A DNA stretch of 64,000 nt from positions 5,650,501-5,714,500 of the forward strand of contig OU015568.1 of the NCBI GenBank assembly GCA_907165135.1. The letters are read 5' to 3'. The notes beneath the pieces were generated by a model. The model did not search any database. It worked only from the letters and a program-made list of their open reading frames with translations, and was not told the origin of the DNA. Of the stretch, positions 54,648 through 64,000 are shown piece after piece; the stretch's first letter is position 1, and each line of letters starts with the position of its first letter. The translations under genes and the position numbers were made by a program. Source of the stretch: Oikopleura dioica. Its lineage: Eukaryota > Chordata > Appendicularia > Copelata > Oikopleuridae.

Positions 54648-57600
54648 TCAGACGCAATAGTTCGCAGGAACTCCAAGAATAACAGGAAACGAACTTCTGT
54701 CGGCATTTCCAACGACTCGTTGATTGATCAGTCGATTTCTGTCAAAATCCAGTCGTTCGATTGCATAAGGACTATCGTAGCCAGGGACGATGAAAATTGA
54801 ATTTTCCATCATAATTGCAGAAACAGCATAGCAAGCCTCAATTCAGATCAAAATCTTTGACAGCTTAAGAAACTAACGTGTTGAAGATTGCCGATTTTTC
54901 CCCAAATATCGTTTTCAAGAAGCCAAATTGCTTTTTGTCTTTCTGACACATCCCTTCCCCCGGCGAGCAAAAGACTTCCACTTGGAAGGCCCATCAGAGC
55001 ATGAAAATATGTTTGTCTTTAATAATAATAATAAATAAAGGATTTTTTTTCAATACCTCTTCGGGAAATCGGGTAAACTTGTCCATCCCGAAGAACCAAG
55101 GGTCTCGACTTTATTACTTTCATGACCGTAAGAATCTCCAACAGTAGTCGGCTTTCCTTTATAGAGACCGAGGTTTCCTCCCCAATGACCATAATTTGAA
55201 GAGAAAGTTTCGCTTGAAAATTCTCCATCAAAATCGTCACATCTGTTGTAATCGAAGACATCAAAGCAAATTATTGCTTTTTGTCCATCATCGACTGAAA
55301 GCGCTGCAGAGCCCATCGAGAATCTATTGATCAATCGAGTTTGCTGTACTGTCCAAGTGCAGCCTTCCAGTTTCGCGATCTAGACTCAATTATTCTCAAA
55401 ATTCTACATTTTCTTACTTTTTGTGAATCCGGCCATCCTGCAAAAATGAAAAGCTCATTTTTGACAAGAGCATGTGGAGCGTATAAAAGATAGTCATAGC
55501 TCGGAGCCTCGATTACCACGTTTCTTCTTGTTTTTCCATCGTTAGTCATCAAAAATGCTTTTTCTAAGTCCTTGCTCATAACCAAAATTCCCTTTCCAGA
55601 AAAAAAATATAAATTCTTGATTTCTGCGCGATCATCAAACTTGAACATCCGCATCTTTTTAGTCTTCAAATTTTGAAGACCGCTCATTTTCATTTTCGAT
55701 AAGTATCTGTTTTTATTTTGATTCTTTTTCTGGTTGAGTTTTTGTCAAAAAGGTGAAGCATTTATTTTTAATTTAACCTCTCCTCGGTTATTTCTAAAGA
55801 AGTTCCCGTTGAACTCGATGATTTGAAACGTAACTTTAATTTCGACAATCGATTGATTTTCGTCGCCAAAAATGAGCGAATTTCAGAATAATCGGAATCA
55901 ATCCAAAGAGAATAATTTGAAGAAATTCCGAAACTCAGAAAAGTCGATCCTTCAAAAAAACTCAATTCAAGTATTTTAATTTCTTCAAAAATGGGCGATT
56001 TCTCTGAAGAGACCATTTCGAATTCGAATTTTTCTGTTCCATTGAATTTCATCTCGAATGTAGAAATGTGATTCAATTCTGCGAGAGAAGTAAAGAATTT
56101 ATCCGGAATGATCGTTGACTGCCCGAAACTAGGTGGGAATCGCGGCTGAGCGACGGCGTTCTTGGCAAAAGCTGGAAATACATCGTCGTGAAACGCAAAA
56201 AATGGATTGCTCGTGACGAACATTTGTTTGTTTGCTGGTTGCAGGACGAACTCGATTTCGAGAAGGTCTTTCAAAAGAATTTAAAATTAGATTGAGATTT
56301 TCAAATTTGAAAAAATAAATCCTTTCCTAAATCGTAATTGACTTCGAACGAAAAATCGAAAACGTAATTTTGAATGAAAATTTTCTCGTCGTTGATGATC
56401 CCGTTTCCAAAGTATTCACATTCGTCATTGTAAAAGCCCCATCGATCTGTGTACCAGCCATCTTTGGCAAATAACTTCGAATAACAAATAGTTTTCTCTT
56501 CGTATTTATCAAGCGAGCCGATCCACTCGCGGCCAAGAGTCAGGAATTTGCCTTCTGCCTCCAGCAGCACCGAGTAAAGAGTGTTTGAGAGATCGATACT
56601 TCTTGTTACCAGAATCAGAAGAAGTCTATCCAGGTCGATCTAATATCGGTTAAAAAAGAAATCCAAATCATAGTCAATGATCACAAATTTTAACTCGTTC
56701 CAGAGGGACCACGTGTAGAAGATCGAGATCTTTCAGCTCTGCCGAAACTCCGAATTCGCCTTTTTTTCCAGCCTTTCTCCGACTCCTCGCGCTTTCTTAT
56801 TCTGTTCAAAGCGATTGTTGTCGACAACTTGATGAAATGATCTCCCAGCTTGACGCTCATCAAGTGAAAAACTCCTTTGAAGCTGATCGATGAAACTTTG
56901 CCGTTTATGTGATTGCTGGGAATGTAACCTTGTGCCTCTTCGAATCGCCTCGCATTGTAATCGGGGGCGTAGTAGTAGCATTTGTCTTCTTTGCCAGTTG
57001 GTCGACTTTTAAGGGTCAAAAATTGTTTTTTTACCGATAAAAATCATTCTTTTCGACCCTTTTCAGATAACGACGACCGGAAAGACTTTTGTTTCTTTTT
57101 CTTTATTGCGAATTTCAATTTGATGAGTCCCGATCGAAGAGCCGTAATGAAAGACAAAAAAGCCACTGTAAAATTAACTAATGAAATTCACGAACATTTA
57201 CTTACATTTTTTTGTGTCGATAACGAATCAAATCTGTCGAACAACCATTTTCTTTAACTATAAGCAGGTTCCCTCCTGCATCAACCAAATAATGCTCGCC
57301 ATTAAGAAAAGTCGCGCCTATTGACTTTTGCTGTTTTATTCAATTTTATACAATTATTTCCCGGAAAAAAAATTCCCCCGCGAGCAGCACAGGGGGTGCT
57401 CTGACCGAGACGCATAGGGTTTATAGAGAAGAAAAACATTCATGGGAAAAGAAATTTCCTGGAAGAGTCAAATTCTTCAAATTTATAGCAGTTGATTCGT
57501 TCGTCGCCCGGAAACTCGACAAAATAACCGGATATTCTTTGTAAAACGTTTCGCGAACGTATAGTCTCTTTGTAATCAGTTCTCTTCCATTTTGGACTTA

Positions 57601-59417
57601 AAAGGTGGGCATAAGGTGCGCACGGTTATTATCCTGCGTAACAAATATGTCAACTTTCCTTCAGTCTTATTGGCATTCTTCAAATCCCAAACGGGAACAA
57701 GCGTTTGCTCATTAACGACCTTCTCACACTGATAAAAAGGGCATGGACATCCTCCTTGGCAATATTTCTCGAAAGGGCAGACTTCTCCGGCAAAGTTGTG
57801 TGATCTTGTCAATTGAACGCAGATTTTATCGCAACGCGAAGCAGTTGTATTCCTTGTTGATTTCAAAACGAGAGTTTCCGAACAAAGATGGCGGCAAACG
57901 AATCGGTCTTTTTTTATGTTTTAGAAAAGAACAGAAACTAAAGGAGTTATTTTGAAAAACATGGCATAGAACTTTTGTTTTTTGCATCGCACTTGATTGA
58001 CTTCGTTTTCTTTGTCTGTGAATGTAAGAGGTGGCTCTATTGCTCTTTCCTCAATTTCGATTGCAGCCGGTTGAATGAAATTGCCAGTTCCGATGCATTC
58101 ATGAAGCAAGTGCGCGCAGTAATCCAAATCGTTCGTAACAGTGCAGTTTTTGAAGCCAGCTTGGCAAACGTTCGTCAAATAAGTTGGTTGAATGCGAGCT
58201 GCAAGCATCGAATAGTAATTCGCTGAAATACTCTAAAACTGAGCTTGATCGGATCTGAATACTTATTCCGACGACGGTGCCCCAGAAAATGCAGCCGAAC
58301 AACATGTAAACGGCGAATTGAGGCATCGTTGCGTTGCCGCTGAAGAAGATAAATGATAATCAACGATAAGGTTCTGTTCTTCTTGCGAAAAAAATTCAGG
58401 TAGTAATGGGTTCTCATTCGAGCTGCCCCTTACCCTAAACCTAACCCAGGTGGCTTCGCCCCCGGACCCTCCCCCTGGAAAGAGTTCCGAGTCCCTTTCC
58501 TTCACCAATAGGCTATTGGCAATAGCCCAGATTCTAGAGATATTGGATGGCTCAAATCATAGCGTCGAATGATAGCCCCTCTCTAAGAAGTTCCACCCTG
58601 TGACCATATATCCGATCGTCAAATACTACTTCCTCAAAAAAAAATTCATGTTCACCAGTACTTACTGGAGCGAAAAGCGTTTTTTCGATTTCCAGAAGTT
58701 GTCCTTCTCAAACTCGTCAGAAAAGAAGCCCGTGAATCGTTCAGGAACATCCTTCGCCGGCGTTTTCGTTTTTTCCTTTTCAAGTCGCTCCATCATTTTT
58801 ACAAGCTCGAATTTCTTTTCGCCCTTCGTATTTTTGATCCCACTGGCGAATTTTGTTCTGAGTTTTCGGAAACTTTTAATCGATCTCTGTAGAAATCCGT
58901 CGTTCTCTCCGTCCTCTTCGTTGTCTTCAACTTGATTGAAACCTTCCACGAATTTCTTCGCCTTATTATTGGCTATCTTGACAGTCGGCTTGACTTTCTT
59001 TATATTCGGCATCAAAATGCCCCCGCCAAGCTCGAGCAGCGTTTTTTTCACCTTGTTCGGAAAAAGGACGATTCCGTCGATCGTTTTCATCACCGTTCCA
59101 ACAGCGTGGCATTCAAGGCATCTTACATTAGCCAACTCATTCGATTTCGGGCCTTTTTGGACGGTAGTTTCTTTCATCGGACTTTTTTGGATCCTTACGG
59201 GAATACGACTTTTGGACCTTTTCGCCTCAGTTGGCAAAGGGTCATTTTCGCTCTTCATTTGGTCATCTTTTTGCCGCTTTCGTGGCGAATCACTGCTCAA
59301 CGGTCGAAGTTTCTCTTCATTCGCAGTTTTCTTTTTCTGCCGACATTTCGGTTCCTTAATTTTCTGCGGAGGCGTCTCTTCAACGGGGCGAATCTCTTCC
59401 TCGATTCTCGATTTCAT
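54648..59417 (-). CDS. Type II membrane protein with Cys-rich module and kelch-like repeats (copy D, best preserved)
   Basis: The exon 59417-58666 gives a basic, probably cytoplasmic domain with a Cys pair (RCLECHAVGTV). The exon from 58339 gives one membrane segment (YMLFGCIFWGTVVGI). Then come Cys-rich exons (DYCAHLLHEC, CQGGCPCPFYQC), FLNGEHYLVDAGGN, FHYGSSIGTH, DKCYYYAPDYN, HVTSNP-type NPFFAFHDDVFPAF, and kelch-like LFIFAGW, GLYKGKPTTVGD, GLPSGSLLLAGG and SIFIVPGYDSPYAIERLDFD, ending ILGVPANYCV with TGA at 54650-54648. Intron 56268-56326 is GA-AG. One junction (near 57070) could not be resolved. A further 5' exon is possible. It converges with tomosyn, 160 bp between stops. No function is known; an extracellular binding role is inference. 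Confidence 0.7.
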
Positions 59418-59479
59418 TTCGAAAATCGAATCAAAGTCGACTCTGAAAGTAAACAAAATCAACTCCCGCCGCTTGTTTA

Positions 59480-59760
59480 ATAGTCTTTTTTAATCCTCGG
59501 AAGAGCTCCCCTAGTCGGTGTTATTGAGCAAGAGAACTCTGGTTGGGATTATTTGACTCTGGCTTGGCATTCACGTCATTGCCAAAGCGTAGATCCAAAT
59601 CTGACGGATTATTTCTGCTCTTTCGGGGATGAAAATAGAGAATTTGAAAGATGAAAAAACTTTCTTTCGATATTTTATGTTTTCTGAAGCAGATAAAAAA
59701 CCTTGATAATAATAGATTACGCACTTCTTTCTTTTGTCTAATCGTAAATTAAGATCAATT
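59480..59760. other. Upstream flank of copy D
   Basis: It may contain the first exon of copy D, since an acceptor-like TTTACTTTCAG lies just upstream of its first recognised exon. No exon was assigned. The retroelement LTR starts at 59761. Confidence 0.35.
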
Positions 59761-59995
59761 TGTAGTGTCTTTACATAAGAGCTACTGAACATCAATGCTA
59801 ACTCAAGTGCTACTCAAGTGTTGATCACTGCCCGAGTGAACCGATCACTGCGCGAGTAACTCCTTCACTGTTTTTCTGTTAACAATATATATACTGTCTT
59901 TCTTTCAGCGAAATTAAGACCGCTCGACATTCACAAATAAATAAACTTTTTACACTCACAAGCCTCTTTTGTAGTCTCTTTGCAAAAGCACTACA
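59761..59995 (+). repeat. 5' LTR of the second retroelement
   Basis: 235 bp that starts TGTAGTG and ends with the inverse CACTACA. A TATA-like ATATATATA (59885-59893) and AATAAATAAA (59936-59945) give the expected promoter and poly(A) order. The partner LTR is off the window, so the ends are inferred from the inverted termini and the start of coding sequence. Confidence 0.7.
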
Positions 59996-60176
59996 AATTG
60001 GTGACTGAGTTCTTTACGAAACCCACCCGAAAAACACGTACTACCGAGAGATTAAACCTAGAGAATTGCCGTCTTCACACCAATCAACATCCTGCTCCAC
60101 GATGAAAATCATTGATAAGGAAAAGGCTTAAAAACTCATTGAAGAAAAATGGGTTCCCCTCGCTCTAGATGCTGAA

Positions 60177-61526
60177 ATGATCGACGCTAACCTGAAAACC
60201 GAGCTCAGCGAGCTTGTCAAAAAAGATTCAACTCTTGTTAAACGAACAGACAGGAATCCGTTACGTCGACTCGGTACTGAAAAAGCGATCTTCATTTTCA
60301 AGAATCCTACAGTAGACTTTCTTTCAATGAATAAAACCCAGCAAAATGCTTACTCAGAAGAAGCCAAAAACTTTCTCGAGTCTGAGGGCGATGGAATGAT
60401 CTTCTCCGTTGAAAGAGAAAGACCAGCTACTGTCAGAATAATCAAGAAGGAAGAAAATCTTGAAAATCAAGAGACACCAGAAGACTCCAAAAATCAAACA
60501 ATTTCTGAAGTCTCGAAGCTTGTTGATGAGGGAAAAATTTCCATGACCGAGCTGGAAGTTCTATTGACAGCTTTTCGGGAACAAAACGCTCAGGATAACC
60601 ACGCTCAGTCAACTGCAGTGAAAGAAGAAGCAGTACCACAAACGTCTCAAACTGTCGATAATCTTACTGCTGAAATCACAAACATCCAGGAACTTGTCGA
60701 CACAGGAAAAATAAGTCCAGAAGAAATAAGACTTCTTCTCGGTGCTTTCCGCGAACCAGAAGCTACAAAAACCAGATCAGCATCCGAACCAAGAAAAATT
60801 CTTCCAAAGAATACCCAAAAGTCTCCTACAAGAAGAACCCCAAACGTCAAAGTGAAAAGCCCGAAATTCGATGCAAGCCTTCCTGTTTCTGCATGGATTC
60901 GAAATATGGAAATCTACGGAAAAATATCGTCCCTAGATGATGAATCCCTGATCACAGTTGCTCTAAGCAGCCTACTTTCAGAAGAAGAGGGAAGTCACAT
61001 AATCGAATCACTCACAAACGACGAGCTCTGCAAATGGACGCTTTTCAAAAACAAACTTCTTGATACTCTTGGAAAAAGACGTGACCATGACAAGCATGAA
61101 TTTGAAAACTACATGCGTGGATCAGATTCGTTCGGAGTCTGTATGGCAAAATTGTCCTCTTACTACAAACAAGGTTACGATATAACAGAGCAGCGCCGCA
61201 CAGATCAAGAGCTTCTCATTGAACGATTCTGCAAGGCACAAGATGACAAGCTTCAAGAGCTCCTGCTGCGAGAAAAAGGATCTCTGAATATGCAAAGTAT
61301 TGTACGCCGAGCAAACGAGCTTGAACGATCGCAGAAAACAAAAACAAAGGAAGTCAACTTTGCAATCCCTCAAGTTGCAGCACATGAGAATCTTGAGAAG
61401 AAAATCGAGAATTTGACTGAAATCGTGCAGAAAATGGTAAAAGCTGATGCTGAGCGCAAGAAAAACAGCAAGCTCCGAAAAAGCGACAACCAATTGACCA
61501 AGAAAAGACACAAGGTTACTGCATGA
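60177..61526 (+). CDS. gag: Gag-like protein of the second retroelement
   Basis: 449 codons from the first usable ATG. The same frame is open upstream to an ATG at 60101 but with a TAA at 60128-60130, so the original start may have been earlier. Two related helical segments (SKLVDEGKISMTELEVLLTA and QELVDTGKISPEEIRLLLGA) look like an internal duplication. The C-terminal half (SAWIRNMEIYGKI...LCKWTLFKNKLLDTLGK) resembles Ty3/gypsy capsid helices. No CCHC knuckle is present in this frame. The stop overlaps the next ATG as ATGA. Confidence 0.7.
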   Translation: MIDANLKTELSELVKKDSTLVKRTDRNPLRRLGTEKAIFIFKNPTVDFLSMNKTQQNAYSEEAKNFLESEGDGMIFSVERERPATVRIIKKEENLENQETPEDSKNQTISEVSKLVDEGKISMTELEVLLTAFREQNAQDNHAQSTAVKEEAVPQTSQTVDNLTAEITNIQELVDTGKISPEEIRLLLGAFREPEATKTRSASEPRKILPKNTQKSPTRRTPNVKVKSPKFDASLPVSAWIRNMEIYGKISSLDDESLITVALSSLLSEEEGSHIIESLTNDELCKWTLFKNKLLDTLGKRRDHDKHEFENYMRGSDSFGVCMAKLSSYYKQGYDITEQRRTDQELLIERFCKAQDDKLQELLLREKGSLNMQSIVRRANELERSQKTKTKEVNFAIPQVAAHENLEKKIENLTEIVQKMVKADAERKKNSKLRKSDNQLTKKRHKVTA

Positions 61527-61630
61527 AATTTATCCGCGACGGAAAATGCTCGTATGGAGCAACATGCAAATATATCCATGATTCTGACAACACGCCATTT
61601 GATGTTAAGGAATACGCTAAGACATTGTGA
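61523..61630 (+). CDS. Short CCCH-type finger segment between gag and pol
   Basis: 36 codons starting at the ATG that overlaps the gag stop. It contains GKCSYGATCKYIHD, a C-x5-C-x3-H pattern like CCCH RNA-binding fingers, where a CCHC knuckle would be expected. It ends in TGA (61628-61630), after which the same frame continues open into the protease region, so it was probably once the N-terminus of Pol. Confidence 0.55.
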   Translation: MKFIRDGKCSYGATCKYIHDSDNTPFDVKEYAKTL

Positions 61631-63033
61631 CTAGGAATTGAACTAACATGCCCTAACTACCTATCTTGTCCAAAGTCACTTAAATTTGTCAATGTCACGA
61701 TCAGCAACTACACCGTCCCTGCCCTTGTGGATTCTGCCTGTTCCCGGACATGTATCGACTCTTCTTTACCGTTCATAGGAAAAACAACAAAATCAAAACT
61801 TCAAGTCTATTGCGCAAACAACCAGATCATAACTCCAGATGTTCTCTCTACGCCGCTTTTTATGGAAATTAAAACAATGGATGGTCCTCTACACCTGAAA
61901 ACACAACCGCTTATCATCAAACACTTATGTGTCCCAATCATACTTGGACTGGACCACCTTCATGATCTACAAATCAGCGCAGACAACGACTTCATACTCA
62001 TTAATCAAAAACGAATCAAAATTGTACATCCTGATCTCAACAAAAATTCAAACATCAAAGTCAACGCCCTAAACGCAATTGTAGAAATCGACCTTGATGA
62101 TAAAAACGAAAAAAAATCTTTAGAAAAATTCCAAAAACTTCGTAGTCAAAAAGCAGCCAAAATCAATTTCCAGCCAGAAATTGGTTCATATGGACAGACA
62201 ACCGAAGACCAAAAACAAAAACTTTTCGCCCTTAATTGTAAATATCGCCTTTCATATTCAATGGATGACTCTGACCTTGGCAAAATCCATGGATATCGAT
62301 TCTCTATGCCATTTCATAATGAGGAAGCAACAACTCATCAACCGCCGCGCCCTATTGCTATTCATCTACAACCCGTAGTTGACTCTCAATTCGAAGTTTG
62401 GGAATCACTCGATGTTATTGGAGAAACGCAATCACCGAATAACGTGCCTTTGCTGGTTCTCAAGAAAGCTGACGGAAGTCACCGAGTCTCAGCTGATGCC
62501 CGAAACCTGAACGCCTTACTAGTCAAGGACAGGTTCCCACTACCATCTATGCAACAAATTTTCTACGAAATCGGTAAACGTCTTTCCAACAAAAACTCCT
62601 GTTTCATCTCAAACTTCGACTTACACCGAGGTTACTGGCAACTTCAAACACTCGAAAAAGATCGTCCAAAAATGGCGTTCTCCCATAGCAACAAACACTA
62701 TGCAGCGCATAGAATGCTTTATGGAGTAGCCACTGGACCTGCAGCATTTTCCAGATGCATGGCCAAAATCCTTAATCATGAGTCTATTATATGCTATCTT
62801 GATGACATTATTGCGATTGATGGAGATTTCGAAAGCCATTTTGCGACAATCGAATTCATCTTAAAGACATGCCAAGATCATGGAATGCTTCTCTCGCCAA
62901 AGAAAGTCTTCTTGTGCAAACCAGAACTCAATTTTCTTGGACACTCAATCTCTAAAAATGGAATCCAGACAAGCGAAAAACATTTGAAAGTCATACGAGA
63001 TCTGGAACCGCCCAAAACCGTGACGAAGTAAAG
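61631..63033 (+). pseudogene. pol: Pol of second retroelement: protease and reverse transcriptase
   Basis: Open from the TGA at 61630 to TAA at 63031. VDSACSRTCID is the protease active-site region with DSA instead of the usual DTG/DSG. Reverse transcriptase follows: VLKKADGSHRVSADARNLNA, FDLHRGYWQLQ, GVATGPAAFSRCM, YLDD catalytic motif and LNFLGHSISKNGI. The reading frame slips by one base near 63025, where the family motif should continue into RNase H. Internal Met at 61727. Confidence 0.8.
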
Positions 63034-64000
63034 CGAATGTTAGGCTCAATAAATTACAACCTAAAATTCGTACGAAACGGCTCTTCTATTCTCCAGCCGC
63101 TGTATGAACTCACTTCTAAAAATCGCGATTTCATCTGGGAAGAAAAACACCAAACTGCATTCACCGACATCAAAAAGAAACTTCTTGAACGACCCTGCTT
63201 AGCCCATTATAAAGAAGGATCCGAACTTATCCTTGTTACCGACAGCTCAGGATCGAAAATTGGCGGCTGCCTATACCAAAAAGAAGATGATCAGCTTCAC
63301 CCGCTTGGATACTTTTCGAAAGCTCTTTCAGGACCTGATCTCCGACGAAGTATGCGAGAAAAAGAACTTTTCGCACTTGGTTTATCAATCAGTTTCTTCG
63401 AATTCTACCTATTGAACACGACTTTCACAGCTGTGGTAGACCATAAGAGTCTCCTCTTTCTATTCAAGGAGCAAGGAGAATTGAAGAAGAATGATATAAA
63501 AAAGATGAATATCTTAAACTATCTCCTTCGATTCGATTTTCGAATTCTACATCGGGAAGGAAACTCACCAATAATAGCAACTGCAGATTGGCTAAGTCGT
63601 CTTCCTGAATACAAAAGCACTGAACTCGAAAAAGATGCTGAAAACTTTGATGGAATCCCGGACACTGTCCTGCTGCTACATACAGTTGTTCCAGAAAGCA
63701 AAAAGAAGATTATTTTTTCGTTCAGCGACAGATCCTTCGACGAGGATAAAATGAATACTCTTCAAATGGAATGCAGATCTACGCGTAACATTATCGAAAA
63801 AGTGAAACGGAATCCAACACCTCCTTTTAAAATCAAAAAGAATGTTCTCTTCAAAGATGATCGGCTTGTGCTACCAAATAATCTCAGTGAAGAATTCTTA
63901 CAGTACTTACACTGTATCACAGGACACTGTGGATCAAAACAACTAAACATCCTCTGCAGAAAATTCTACATCCACCAAATCCAGCACAAACTCGCCAACT
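63018..64000 (+). pseudogene. pol: Pol of second retroelement: RNase H and start of integrase (partial)
   Basis: Open in a new frame to the window end. VKRMLGSINYNLKFVRNG is the RT connection, VTDSSGSKIGGCLYQK, EKELFALGLS, VDHKSLLFLF and ATADWLSRLP are RNase H landmarks. GHCGSKQLNILCRKFY begins the integrase HHCC finger at the right edge. No stop in this stretch, so the break before it may be a single indel. Confidence 0.8.

Larger units (their letters stand above)
59761..64000 (+). mobile_element. Second Ty3/gypsy-like retroelement, cut by the right edge
   Basis: Contains a 5' LTR, leader, gag, a CCCH-finger segment, protease, reverse transcriptase, RNase H and the start of integrase. It differs from the Tor element in LTR length, gag type and pol sequence. 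Several reading-frame breaks suggest decay: an in-frame TAA in the gag leader, a TGA at 61628 and a one-base shift near 63025. The 3' part lies outside the window. Confidence 0.85.

Noticed and set aside
58932-59493. Two overlapping 182-185-codon plus-strand ORFs
   Set aside because: Antisense to the basic N-terminal exon of copy D; Phe/Ser/Leu-rich as expected for such a shadow.
1-64000. CRISPR arrays, bacterial operons, rRNA or tRNA genes
   Set aside because: None seen; the spaced palindromes at 1-110 and 13.5-14.1 kb lack equal repeats with unique spacers and the sequence is eukaryotic.

Overview
The window is animal nuclear DNA, most likely from the appendicularian tunicate Oikopleura dioica. 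Three things point there: conserved animal genes split by tiny introns of about 42-60 bp, several introns with non-canonical GA-AG or GC-AG ends, and a nearly complete env-bearing Ty3/gypsy retroelement of the kind called Tor in Oikopleura. The species call is inference; no search was run. Exon edges were read by eye from splice signals, reading phase and remembered family alignments.

Region 1 (1-27.4 kb) is transposon-rich. It holds one truncated and one disrupted copy of a gene family that encodes type II membrane proteins with a basic cytoplasmic N-terminus, one membrane segment, a Cys-rich module, a Ser/Thr-rich linker and a kelch-like C-terminus. The second copy (9.6-27.3 kb) is split by a 12.5 kb GA-AG intron filled with nested elements. 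The largest of these is the Tor element (14571-23381), with near-identical LTRs, a 5-bp target duplication and gag, pol and env. A pogo-like transposon, hAT-like MITEs with exact 8-bp duplications and several TTAA-flanked inverted-repeat elements fill the rest.

Region 2 (27.6-54.5 kb) is gene-dense. In order it has an ABHD14-like hydrolase (-), the 3' end of a small membrane protein (+), a coiled-coil tail-anchored protein (-), a small hypothetical protein (+), GABA transaminase ABAT (-), dipeptidase CNDP2 (-), the eIF2alpha kinase GCN2 (-) and tomosyn/STXBP5 (+). ABHD14 and the GCN2 kinase domain each carry an insertion in a coding exon, and each insertion is bounded by inverted repeats and a target duplication. 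Introns and spacers here hold many short palindromes that share CCTGAGTCAGG...CCTGACTCAGG ends.

Region 3 (54.6-64 kb) holds the best-preserved member of the type II/kelch family (-), convergent with tomosyn, and then the 5' LTR, gag and most of pol of a second, different Ty3/gypsy-like element (+) that runs off the right edge. The genes do not form one pathway. The unifying theme is a compact genome being invaded by many small inverted-repeat elements, some of them recent.
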